A stretch of 64,000 nucleotides of DNA. Origin: an uncultured Polaribacter sp. Its GTDB lineage: Bacteria; Bacteroidota; Bacteroidia; Flavobacteriales; Flavobacteriaceae. Position numbers and translations under genes: made by a program. How positions within the stretch are numbered: the stretch's first letter is position 1; every line of letters begins with the position of its first letter. Below, piece after piece: positions 53,388 through 62,176 of this stretch. The stretch is taken from positions 350,748 to 414,747 of the forward strand of contig NZ_CANMFI010000002.1 in the NCBI RefSeq assembly GCF_947497125.1, read 5' to 3'. Under the pieces are notes generated by a model that worked only from the letters and a program-made list of their open reading frames with translations, ran no database searches and was not told the origin of the DNA.

Positions 53388-54563
53388 TCAAGAACGAAAC
53401 CGGTTTCGAACATTAACTATTTTTAGCAATAAAAGACAAAAAACAATGATCGTTAAAGAGAGTAAAAATAAAAAACTAACTTTTAAACTCGAGTTATAAG
53501 AGATATATCCTAATATAACTGGGCCTAGTAAAAAGCCAACAAAACCAACGCCTGAAACAAAAGAAATGCCTACAGACGATTTTACCCCTGTTGTTTTACC
53601 TGCAATTCTAAATAATTCTGGGATAATTACAGAAAGCCCTAAACCTACAATTCCGAAGCCTACAATGGTACTATAAAATAGATTGGTAAGTATGCATAGA
53701 TAGCCAATACTAGAAATTAAACAGCCATAAAAAATAATTTTTAATGAGCCAATTTTTTCACTAATCCGGTCTCCAAAAAAACGACCAATAGTCATCATTA
53801 TAGAAAAAGCAATAAAACCAAGGCCAAGGTTTTTTTCTAAAGTAACACCCACTTGTTCTTTAAGGTATAAAGCACTCCAATGTTCTATGGCGCCTTCGCT
53901 ACTCATAATTACAAATGCAATAAAAGCAATTATAAAAAGAGGTTTTAATGCATTAAAATGATAGGTGTTTTCTTTTTTAGAGACTGTTTTTTCGGTAGTT
54001 TTATAGTAATGTTTTGCTAAAAGAATGTTGGTTATTATCACAAAAAGAACCACACATAGCATATGATAAACGGGTGCGGTAAAGTAACTGAGTAAAAAAG
54101 TTCCTAAAAAAGCTCCTATTGCACCACCCAAACTAAAAAAACCATGAGCTGCCGACATAAAGTTTTGATTGTCCCTTTTTTCGATTTCAGATACCAAAGC
54201 ATTCATAGCAACATCTGTAGAGCCTACAAAAACACCTGATATAAAAAGAGATAAACACAATAATAGATAAGTGTTTGCTAGCAACGGAAACAAAAAAGAA
54301 CCCGCAAAAAGCACGAGCGCAATTAAAGTATAATAGCCTAATCCTACTTTTTTAGAAAGGTACGGTATAAGCGGTAAAAACACTAAAATACCCAACGCAA
54401 AACAGAATAGTGCAAAACCAATTTGCGCATCATCTAAACCTAATTTTTCTTTTACATATGGGATGTATAACACCCATGTACCCATAATAAAATTGATAGA
54501 TGCAAATACCCAAGCAACAGAAAAGTAGCTGTATTTAGATAATATTATTTTAAGTGAATGCAT
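53388..54563 (-). CDS. MFS transporter (YbjJ/FucP-like)
   Basis: A 391-residue protein with twelve predicted membrane helices. MFS features include the helix 1 start SVAWVFASINFIMGTWVLYI, the LSKKVGLG loop 2/3, and FVGSTDVAMNALVSEIEKRD between helices 4 and 5, which is typical of the YbjJ-like branch. It is probably an inner-membrane sugar transporter. Its ATG shares one base with the stop of the GH5-like gene (TAATG), and it precedes GH65 by 96 bases. The last codons contain a CGAAACCGGTTTCG palindrome. Confidence 0.9.
   Translation of the reverse strand: MHSLKIILSKYSYFSVAWVFASINFIMGTWVLYIPYVKEKLGLDDAQIGFALFCFALGILVFLPLIPYLSKKVGLGYYTLIALVLFAGSFLFPLLANTYLLLCLSLFISGVFVGSTDVAMNALVSEIEKRDNQNFMSAAHGFFSLGGAIGAFLGTFLLSYFTAPVYHMLCVVLFVIITNILLAKHYYKTTEKTVSKKENTYHFNALKPLFIIAFIAFVIMSSEGAIEHWSALYLKEQVGVTLEKNLGLGFIAFSIMMTIGRFFGDRISEKIGSLKIIFYGCLISSIGYLCILTNLFYSTIVGFGIVGLGLSVIIPELFRIAGKTTGVKSSVGISFVSGVGFVGFLLGPVILGYISYNSSLKVSFLFLLSLTIIVFCLLLLKIVNVRNRFRS
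53395..53408. promoter_or_regulatory. LacI-type palindromic operator candidate
   Basis: CGAAACCGGTTTCG is a perfect 14-bp palindrome with the central CG typical of LacI/GalR-family operators. It overlaps the last codons of the MFS gene, about 104-117 bases before the GH65 ATG. TATATTTA, a one-mismatch -7 element, lies between it and GH65. It may control an internal promoter for the GH65-PfkB pair. Confidence 0.55.
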
Positions 54564-55579
54564 TATTTTGATGTTTTTCTTTCTTGAGTAGCAATACTTT
54601 TAAAAAGCTGTCCCCAATTATTATTGTTATTATTGTTTTCTAATCCTGATGCTGTTAATAAGGCATCTTGGTCTGTTTCGTCATATTTCCAAAGCCAAGC
54701 ACAGATAGAAAATCCCTCTTGAAAACTTGCGTTTAAAAAAACAGTTGGATTCATTAAAACACCAGCGTTTACAGGAGCTACTTCTCCAAAAAATACCGGT
54801 AAATTAGCCTTCTTTAAATTTTGTAAACGGGTTTTTATGCTTGTATCGGTGTCTAATAACCACTTTTCATAGGCATGAACATCAAAAAGAACATTGCTTT
54901 TATTTTGCAGAAAATTGCTCCCTACATTAAGCAATACAGTTTCATCTTGACCTTGTTCTGCACAGGGTATTACAACAATGTTTTTATTACCAGTGTTTCT
55001 AATAATATCGTACAAAATGTTCATGTCGTTTTGCCAAGTTGCGTCTGTATATCCATCGCTTCTATCAAAAGTATATGGTTCATTCCAGACCTCTAACCAA
55101 ACATCATTTTGGTCTTTAAAATGAAGTGCCCAAACTTCTAAGGTTTCTTTATAATCGTTCCACCAAAAAGTGTTTTTAGGTTTTTTACCTGTAAACAAGG
55201 TTTCTTGTGTGCCAATCCAACCAAATGGACATAAAATTGTAATTAAATTGTTGGCTCTATTATCATCTACAATACTTTGTAATGCGTGTAAATATTTATT
55301 ATTACTATCTAAAATAGGTGCGCCAATAATGGGATTTTCTTTTACATTGCCAATAAATTCTCTTGCAATTTCTAACTGCCAACTTTTTAAATCGCTACTA
55401 CCAATACCAAAGCTATGAAGGGTATTTGCCCCAATTACTTGAAGTGGATTTTCTTGATAATAAAGAGTGTTATTTTCTATATGATACCCAGAAGTTAAGG
55501 GTTGGTTTATGAGAGTCTTTTCTTCACAAGAAAATAAGAAACAAATTAAAATAATAAAGATGCGCCTTAAAAACTGCAT
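54563..55579 (-). CDS. GH5-like glycoside hydrolase lipoprotein
   Basis: A 338-residue lipoprotein; lipobox cysteine C18 (FLFSC). A (beta/alpha)8 clan-A pattern is visible: the acid/base Glu lies in WLEVWNEPYTFDR (about 162-174) and the nucleophile Glu in LPVFFGEVAPVNAG (about 258-271). Upstream are TILCPFGWIGTQE and the FWWNDYKETLEVWALHF helix. GH5 enzymes act mostly on beta-linked glucans and mannans, so its place in an alpha-glucoside cluster is odd. A seven-Asn run (GLENNNNNNNWGQLF) near the C-terminus is encoded by AAT/AAC codons. It abuts the trehalase gene with no gap and overlaps the following MFS gene by one base. Confidence 0.82.
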   Translation of the reverse strand: MQFLRRIFIILICFLFSCEEKTLINQPLTSGYHIENNTLYYQENPLQVIGANTLHSFGIGSSDLKSWQLEIAREFIGNVKENPIIGAPILDSNNKYLHALQSIVDDNRANNLITILCPFGWIGTQETLFTGKKPKNTFWWNDYKETLEVWALHFKDQNDVWLEVWNEPYTFDRSDGYTDATWQNDMNILYDIIRNTGNKNIVVIPCAEQGQDETVLLNVGSNFLQNKSNVLFDVHAYEKWLLDTDTSIKTRLQNLKKANLPVFFGEVAPVNAGVLMNPTVFLNASFQEGFSICAWLWKYDETDQDALLTASGLENNNNNNNWGQLFKSIATQERKTSK

Positions 55580-57445
55580 TTAAAATAATTTAGAAGGAGG
55601 TATCAATTTGTCTAAATAGCTCCGATTTTCTTTATTTATTAAAGATAAACCATATTGATAAGAGGCATTCATCCAACCAAAACCTTCTTGCGTTATGTAT
55701 TCGAAATCTGTACCAACATTGCCATATTCGGCAAAAACTTTATGCGTACAAGCTACTACATCATATTTTTCGGGAATGGTACCATTATAATCGACCGCGT
55801 TTTTAGTAATCATAAACAACCATCTGTATATAAGTTCTTGCGCTTCTTTGTGGTAATTGTAAGCAAGTAGCCCTTTCCAAATTAGCATTTGATGTGGTGC
55901 CCATCCAAAAGGAAAATCCCACTGTCTTTGCGGTCTTTCTTTTGATATTTTTCCACTGCTATCTTTTGTGCTACCTGCTATTCCGCCTTCCATTTTTAGA
56001 AGAGGTATGGCTGTTTTTACTAGCTTTTCTGCTTGTTCTTTAGAAGCCATTTTAGACCATAATGGCATAAAAGTAGTTGCGGCAATAAAAGTAGATTTTT
56101 CTTTAGTGACTATGTTATAATCGAAGTACATGCCTTCTTTTTCGTTCCACAGAAAGGTGTTTACAAGTTTTTTTCTTTCAGAGGCCTTTTGTATCCAATA
56201 ATTAGAGGTGTAATTTTGATTATTAACCTTAAAACTACCTTTAAATTCTGTTTCAATTATTGCAGCAAAATCAGTTTCGTATTTATACAAAAGAGCATTT
56301 AATTCTACCAAGTTTAAATGAGTACAATTGCCATCTATTCGGTAAGAAGTATCGTGCCCAGATTCTCTTACAGATCGGTCGTTGATAAAATATTCGTCTA
56401 GTATTTTGTTCTTTATTTTTCCGGATTGATACTGTTCAATATAGTCATTAACAGCTATTTTTAACGCTGATGAAAAAGGCAAAATGATTGCATCAAAATG
56501 ACCTGCTTCACATTCTGGAGGCACACCAATACCTGCTGCTAAGTATCTATTTAAACCGTTTTTAACCAACCTTTCTCCTTTTACCATCCAAACGGTTTCA
56601 TATTCTTTTATGGCGGTTTTAAGGTGCGATTTTAACCAATCGATATCTTTGGTAATCTCGAAAACCTCGCGAATTAAACTTGAATAAAAAGGGGGTTGTG
56701 TTCTTGTTAAATAATAAGATCGGTTGGCATTTAATATTTTACCATAATGAGTTATTTGGTATTGAAAATTATCTGCCATTGCCTTTGCTAAGGCAACTTT
56801 ACCGTCTATAATTAAGCCAATCGATTCAAAATAACTATCCCAACCATACATTTCATTAAACCGTCCTCCAGGCACAACAAAAGGTACGCCCTTTGTTTTA
56901 TCTTGTGTTTTTGTAAGCTTTAATGATAAAATACCAGGTTTGTTATTTATAGATTTTACATAGGCTGCCGATATATTTTCGGGCAATTTACATACTTCAA
57001 TAGGAAACTTATTTTCTAACTCTTTGTAATACGAGTATGCAAGTGCATCATTTTGGGGTATGTAAACAGGAAGTTTAGTAAGTGTTAGTTGCTCGTTTTT
57101 TGTGTCTGAAATTAAGTTTTTAATACCAGTAGCATCCATCGTACGTGTTAAACCAGACCAATAATATTCTTTTATCATTCTAGAAATACGATCGGTTGGT
57201 AATTCTTCAATATAATGTAACGGAATGACAGCTTCTTTTTTACCAGCAAACTTGGCAATAACCAATTCCTGTAGTAAGTTAGACAAATGATAAGTACCAG
57301 AAACGATGTATTCTTTATTTGAAGAGGTGGTTATGCTAAATTTTTTAGGCCCTTTGTCTTCAATGGTTATTTTTTTATCACCATCTGTATCTTCTTGTTT
57401 TAAAAGATTTTTTAAGGTTTCTTTTATGTTCAACTTAAAAATCAT
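55580..57445 (-). CDS. GH37 alpha,alpha-trehalase, neutral (fungal-type) with calcium-loop
   Basis: A 621-residue trehalase splitting trehalose into two glucose molecules. Signature 1 is PGGRFNEMYGWDSYF (about 190-204), and signature 2 is QWDFPFGWAPHQ (about 506-517). The catalytic-Asp region is VRESGHDTSYR (about 358-368), the form found in fungal neutral trehalases rather than the ESGWDFSSR of bacterial TreA/TreF. An N-terminal loop DTDGDKKITIED (about 19-30) matches the EF-hand-like calcium site of the same fungal enzymes. There is no signal peptide, so it is cytoplasmic. Its start overlaps the stop of the preceding MFS gene by 4 bases (ATGA), suggesting that transporter imports trehalose. 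Confidence 0.93.
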   Translation of the reverse strand: MIFKLNIKETLKNLLKQEDTDGDKKITIEDKGPKKFSITTSSNKEYIVSGTYHLSNLLQELVIAKFAGKKEAVIPLHYIEELPTDRISRMIKEYYWSGLTRTMDATGIKNLISDTKNEQLTLTKLPVYIPQNDALAYSYYKELENKFPIEVCKLPENISAAYVKSINNKPGILSLKLTKTQDKTKGVPFVVPGGRFNEMYGWDSYFESIGLIIDGKVALAKAMADNFQYQITHYGKILNANRSYYLTRTQPPFYSSLIREVFEITKDIDWLKSHLKTAIKEYETVWMVKGERLVKNGLNRYLAAGIGVPPECEAGHFDAIILPFSSALKIAVNDYIEQYQSGKIKNKILDEYFINDRSVRESGHDTSYRIDGNCTHLNLVELNALLYKYETDFAAIIETEFKGSFKVNNQNYTSNYWIQKASERKKLVNTFLWNEKEGMYFDYNIVTKEKSTFIAATTFMPLWSKMASKEQAEKLVKTAIPLLKMEGGIAGSTKDSSGKISKERPQRQWDFPFGWAPHQMLIWKGLLAYNYHKEAQELIYRWLFMITKNAVDYNGTIPEKYDVVACTHKVFAEYGNVGTDFEYITQEGFGWMNASYQYGLSLINKENRSYLDKLIPPSKLF

Positions 57446-58698
57446 AACGCTACTTTTTGCTTTTTTGTAAGGCTATTTAAAAGCCATATGGTTGTAAAAA
57501 TAGCAGCAATGGGTATTAACGAAAAGTAAAAAGCTCTTGTGCCATCATAGGTTTCAAAAACATAACCAGTAATAATAGAGCCTGTTGTACCGCCTAAGGC
57601 AGAAAATACTACAATTAATCCAGACATAGAACTATGCATGTGCTTAGGCAATGCAGATAAAATTGTTGAATTTAATGTTGGATAAATTGGCGCTAAAAAC
57701 AATCCCATAAGTGGCATTAAATACACAACAAACGGCGCGTTTAACCACGATATTTCTGAGTTTAAACTACTGTTTTTAGTTAGTGGCAATGCAACCAAAA
57801 CAATTATAGCCACAATAGATAAACAGGCGCTTAATAGGTAAATCCATTTTACTTTTCTTAAGATAAGACCCCCTAACAAACGGCCAACCATAATGGCGCC
57901 GGCTAATACTGCACCTGCCTGAATTGCCATGCTTGCGGGTGCTTTTAAAATATCTTGATAAAAGGTAGGAAACCAACTCTGAAAACTTTGCTCTATTAAA
58001 ACATATAAGAAAATACTAGCTATAAAAATAAGTGTTAAGGGTTTAAAAGTAATTAGAAGCATTTCTTTAAAATCTTCTTTAAAAGATCTTTTTTCAATGG
58101 TTGCTTTTTCTTCATCTAACGGAGAAAATAACAACACAAAAAAAGCAATAAAACTTAAGGCTCCCATTAGCCAATACATATTTAGCCACAAGGTAGACTT
58201 AGGGTTATTGTCATCAATAAATAAGCTAAATAATAAGTTGCCTATTAATACGCCGGCCATAAAAATAGCTTCTAAAACTCCCATAAAGCTACCATGCTCT
58301 TTTTCATCAGCAGTAATTAAACCTATTGTTGCAAAAACAGCTACTTTTATTAATGCAAACGAAACCCCTATTGCGGCAAACAATAGTTTAAAAAACCAGA
58401 AATCATTCGAAAACGGAGTTAAAAAGCAAAATAAGGTAACGATTAATAAACCTAAAAGCATCGATTTTTTAAGTCCGATTTTAGGTAAAAATGAAGCCAA
58501 AACAAATGATGTTATTGCAATAGGAATGTCTTTAAAACCTTCTAAAACACTTGCTACTGATTGTGTAACACTAAAAGTACGCTGTACTTGCAGTATTACA
58601 GTGCCAACACTGTTTAATAGAAAAGCAAAAACAAAATAATTAAGAAATAACGAAAATTTAATACCGCTGTTTTTCATGGTTTTATTCTTTATTTTCAT
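57442..58698 (-). CDS. MFS transporter coupled to trehalase
   Basis: A 418-residue protein with twelve membrane helices. MFS features include the helix 1 region FLNYFVFAFLLNSVGTVILQ, the loop LPKIGLKKSML between helices 2 and 3, and a central cytoplasmic loop SPLDEEKATIEKRSFKEDFK. An alternative start at the ATG at 58677 (MKNSGIKFS...) would leave a 4-base gap after the preceding gene instead of a 17-base overlap, so the first seven residues are uncertain. The stop overlaps the trehalase ATG (ATGA). From this position it is probably the trehalose importer. Confidence 0.9.
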   Translation of the reverse strand: MKIKNKTMKNSGIKFSLFLNYFVFAFLLNSVGTVILQVQRTFSVTQSVASVLEGFKDIPIAITSFVLASFLPKIGLKKSMLLGLLIVTLFCFLTPFSNDFWFFKLLFAAIGVSFALIKVAVFATIGLITADEKEHGSFMGVLEAIFMAGVLIGNLLFSLFIDDNNPKSTLWLNMYWLMGALSFIAFFVLLFSPLDEEKATIEKRSFKEDFKEMLLITFKPLTLIFIASIFLYVLIEQSFQSWFPTFYQDILKAPASMAIQAGAVLAGAIMVGRLLGGLILRKVKWIYLLSACLSIVAIIVLVALPLTKNSSLNSEISWLNAPFVVYLMPLMGLFLAPIYPTLNSTILSALPKHMHSSMSGLIVVFSALGGTTGSIITGYVFETYDGTRAFYFSLIPIAAIFTTIWLLNSLTKKQKVAL

Positions 58699-59986
58699 TT
58701 AATCGCATTGCTAGTATTGCTGCAATTGCAAAAAACACTCCAGCAAAAAGCATGGCATTAATTGCATTGTCTGCTAATAGGTATTTATATATTGATCCAA
58801 AAGTGATGGTTTGTATAAACATAGGTATTACAATCATCATATTTAAAATACCCATATAAACACCTCTTTTGTTTTGAGGTACTACTTTAGACACCATTGT
58901 ATAAGGGATGCCCATCATTGCTGCCCAACCAATACCAAACAAAACCATTGGTATTAACACCAATAAAGGATCGGTTATAAAAGGGATACAAAATAAAGCG
59001 ATTGCAGTGGCTACTAGACTCAATGCGTATATTTTTTTACCACCAAATCTAAGTGTTAATGGCACTAAAGCCAATGCAACAACCATGGTTACAATATTGT
59101 ATGTTAAACTCATTTTTGCCGCTTGAGAGGCTGCTTCAGAGGTGCTAAAACCCATTGTTTTTTTAAACAAAGGAGTTGTAAATTGCCAATAGATAAAAAG
59201 TGCATACCATTGAAATAAGTAGACTCCGCCAATTTTCCACATAAATGAAGGCATTTTTTTAATTGCTTCTACAATTTCTAAAAAAGGCTTGGTAAATTTT
59301 TGGGTAATTGGTAATTTTTTAATTTCGTTAATTTCTAACAATTCTTCTTCAGTTGGGGCAATTTCGGGTGTTTTAAAAACAGACCATAAAATGGTAACTA
59401 AAGATAAAAAAGCACCAATAAAAAAAGAGTAGTATAGCCATTGCGGTATTACTCCAGAAGTTTCGGCTGCTTCTGCGCCAAATAAATGTTGAAATAGTAC
59501 AATAGAACCGTTTGCTAATAAAATACCAGCACCTACAAACAAGCTTTGCATTTGAAAACCAAGGCTTAATTGGTTTTCTGGTAATTTATCTCCTACAAAG
59601 GCTCTGTAAGGTTCCATTGCCATGTTGTTACCAACATCTAAAATCCATAACAAGCCTACAGCAAACCATAAAACAGGACTGGTAGGGAACGCAAATAAAC
59701 ACAAACTACCTAAGATAGCACCAATTAAAAAGTAGGGTTTTCTTCTTCCCCAACGGTTAGACCAAGTTTTGTCTGACATGGCGCCAATAATTGGTTGTAC
59801 AATTAACCCAGTAACAGGCCCAGCAATATTTAGAATTGGTAGCATGTCTTCTGATGCACCTAAGTATAAAAAAATAGGGTTTATAGCGGTTTGTTGTAAG
59901 CCAAAACTATATTGAATGCCTAAAAAGCCAACATTCATATTAAAAATTTGCCAAAAAGATAAACGAGGTTTTTTTATTTTGATCAT
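58682..59986 (-). CDS. SLC45/GPH-type disaccharide transporter
   Basis: A 434-residue, twelve-helix transporter. The N-terminal FNMNVGFLGIQYSFGLQQTAIN and the loop IIGAMSDKTWSNRWGRRKPYFLIGA are the SLC45/glycoside-proton-symporter pattern, also found in flavobacterial maltose transporters. It is probably a proton-coupled importer of maltose, sucrose or a related alpha-glucoside. It lies between the GH97 and trehalase-transporter genes on the same strand, with 36 bases to GH97. Confidence 0.9.
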   Translation of the reverse strand: MIKIKKPRLSFWQIFNMNVGFLGIQYSFGLQQTAINPIFLYLGASEDMLPILNIAGPVTGLIVQPIIGAMSDKTWSNRWGRRKPYFLIGAILGSLCLFAFPTSPVLWFAVGLLWILDVGNNMAMEPYRAFVGDKLPENQLSLGFQMQSLFVGAGILLANGSIVLFQHLFGAEAAETSGVIPQWLYYSFFIGAFLSLVTILWSVFKTPEIAPTEEELLEINEIKKLPITQKFTKPFLEIVEAIKKMPSFMWKIGGVYLFQWYALFIYWQFTTPLFKKTMGFSTSEAASQAAKMSLTYNIVTMVVALALVPLTLRFGGKKIYALSLVATAIALFCIPFITDPLLVLIPMVLFGIGWAAMMGIPYTMVSKVVPQNKRGVYMGILNMMIVIPMFIQTITFGSIYKYLLADNAINAMLFAGVFFAIAAILAMRLNENKE

Positions 59987-60022
59987 GAATGTTGGTTTTT
60001 AGAGTTGTTAATAAATTAGCGT

Positions 60023-62164
60023 TTAGTTATTTTCTACAATACTGATAGCAAATCCGCCACCAGCAGCCATTTTTAAGTCGATATTACTTGCTGCTGTTAT
60101 TGTTTTACTTTCGATGGTATAGGCTTGCGGATTGTTATCCCAGTGCGCATCTTCTGCATCTTTATACATTTTAGCAGTATACGTTTTTCCTTCTTCTAGA
60201 AAATCAAAATTAATTGTTAAGTTTCTAGCCTCTTCATTTGTTACACCTCCCACAAACCAATTATTTGTTTCTTTTTCTTGACGTGCAATCACCACAAAAT
60301 CGCCAATTTCACCTTCTAATACTTTTGATTGTTGCCAATCTACACCTACGTCAGTAATAAACTGAAAGGCAGGATGTACTTTGCCATCTAACAGATAATG
60401 TTCTGGTAAATCACAGGCCATTTGTAAAGGGCTATAAATAACAACATACAATGCCAATTGATGTGCTAATGTTGTATTTACTTGATTTCCTTTTTTATAG
60501 TCATCAAACTTAATATTAAATACACCTGGTGTAAAATCGATTGGCCCAGATAACATTCTTGTAAAAGCAACGGTTGCAATATGATTTGGTGGATTACCAC
60601 CGTCTGTTGCCCATGCATTAAATTCTTGCCCTCTTAAACCTTCTCTTGCAATTGCATTTGGGTAGGTTCTTCTTTTACCGGTTGCTTTAATTGGCTCGTG
60701 CGCATTTATGGCTATTTTCTTTTTAGCTGCTTCTACTAAAACTTTATGGTAGTGGTTTACCATCCATTGTCCGTGATGGTATTCTCCTTTCGGAATTATC
60801 TCGCCTACATATCCTGTTTTTACAGAATTTATACCGTTTTGTTTCATAAAATTATAAGCCTCATCCATTTGTTTTTCGTAGGTTAAAGGCGCTGCAGAGG
60901 TTTCATGATGCATAATTATTTCAATGCCTTTTTCTTTGGCATAATTTTTTACTTCCTCAAAGTTATAATCTGCATACGGCGTCATAAAATCAAACAACCC
61001 TTCTCTCGCATCTGCTTCTGCTAACCATTTGTCCCAACCGGTATTCCAGCCTTCAACAAGCAACCCTTTAATGCCGTTTTCTGCGGCAAAATCAATATAT
61101 TTTTTTGCGTTTTCGGTAGTTGCTCCATGACGCGATGTTCTAGATTTTCCTTGTGTCCAAGTATTCATATCTTGGCTTCCTTCCATGTCCCAGGTAGATT
61201 TTCCAATGTGCATTTCCCACCAAATACCAACGTATTTCATCGGTGTAAAATAGTCTACATCACCTAACTCATTAGGGTCATTTAAATTTAAAATCATTTT
61301 AGATTCTATCAAGTCACCAGCACTTTCTGCAATTTGTATGGTACGCCAAGGAGTGTTAAATGGTACTGTTATTTTTGCTTTCCCTTTCATCCTTTCAGAT
61401 CCTACCAGTTCGCTAGTCATTTTTAATGTTGATGGGTCTACTTTTAGCGTCATACCAGCATAATTTGTTAAATCTGCTTCATGAAAGCTAAGGTGTAAAC
61501 CGGTACTTGTTTTCATGGTAACAGGGGTATTAACTGCATTTTCTGGGATATAAGTTGCTGCTAAATTTTCGTGATTTGCTTTTGATAAAGCATCAATTTC
61601 AGAAAATTTTGTTTCGCTGTATAAGTGTTCATAAATATCCCAATCACCAGGAATCCACCAAACAGTATGATCTTCGGTTAAGTTAAATTCGGTATTTTCA
61701 TCTGTAATTAATACCTCTTTTATGTTTTCTTGCTTTGGAAATTCATATCGAAAACCAACCCCATCATTGTATATTTTAAAACGAATGTTTAATTGTCTTT
61801 TTAAAGGTGTTTCTTCTTCTAAATACACCACAAGTTCGTTGTAGTTGTTTTCTACATCTATTTGCTCTCCCCAAGGCATTTGCCATGTTTCGTTTACTGT
61901 ATTTCTTGTAGTATTTATTACTTTAAAACCTTCTTTTAAAGATGGTAGTTCTTTAAAATCAAAACTAATAAAAGACGTGTCAATTACTGTGTTGTTTTTA
62001 AATTGAACAGTATAAAATGGCGCTCCTACTTTAGAAACAGCAAATTTTACTTCAATATTGTTATCGGGCGATTCTACTGTTAGTTTTCCTTTTGATGCAT
62101 TACAAGCAACCAAAAGTGACGCTAAAAAAAGTGTTGAAATGAAGTTAAAAAATAGTTTTTTCAT
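60023..62164 (-). CDS. susB: GH97 alpha-glucosidase lipoprotein (SusB-like)
   Basis: A 713-residue lipoprotein; lipobox cysteine C21 (LLVAC). GH97 is the SusB family, calcium-dependent exo-acting alpha-glucosidases of Bacteroidota in the periplasm. An N-terminal beta-sandwich (about 25-280) has VRFAVSKVG-type strands. The catalytic barrel contains KYVGIWWEMHIGKSTWDMEG (about 305-325), GLLVEGWNTGWDKW (about 360-375), IMHHETSAAP and the GH97 signature INAHEPIKATGKRRTYPN (about 480-497). It releases glucose from maltooligosaccharides and is followed by the SLC45-type transporter gene. Confidence 0.93.
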   Translation of the reverse strand: MKKLFFNFISTLFLASLLVACNASKGKLTVESPDNNIEVKFAVSKVGAPFYTVQFKNNTVIDTSFISFDFKELPSLKEGFKVINTTRNTVNETWQMPWGEQIDVENNYNELVVYLEEETPLKRQLNIRFKIYNDGVGFRYEFPKQENIKEVLITDENTEFNLTEDHTVWWIPGDWDIYEHLYSETKFSEIDALSKANHENLAATYIPENAVNTPVTMKTSTGLHLSFHEADLTNYAGMTLKVDPSTLKMTSELVGSERMKGKAKITVPFNTPWRTIQIAESAGDLIESKMILNLNDPNELGDVDYFTPMKYVGIWWEMHIGKSTWDMEGSQDMNTWTQGKSRTSRHGATTENAKKYIDFAAENGIKGLLVEGWNTGWDKWLAEADAREGLFDFMTPYADYNFEEVKNYAKEKGIEIIMHHETSAAPLTYEKQMDEAYNFMKQNGINSVKTGYVGEIIPKGEYHHGQWMVNHYHKVLVEAAKKKIAINAHEPIKATGKRRTYPNAIAREGLRGQEFNAWATDGGNPPNHIATVAFTRMLSGPIDFTPGVFNIKFDDYKKGNQVNTTLAHQLALYVVIYSPLQMACDLPEHYLLDGKVHPAFQFITDVGVDWQQSKVLEGEIGDFVVIARQEKETNNWFVGGVTNEEARNLTINFDFLEEGKTYTAKMYKDAEDAHWDNNPQAYTIESKTITAASNIDLKMAAGGGFAISIVENN

Positions 62165-62176
62165 AATAAATATAGT

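Noticed and set aside
54614..54634. Phase-variable repeat in the GH5-like gene
   Set aside because: The repeat is of trinucleotide type coding for Asn, so length changes would not shift the frame.
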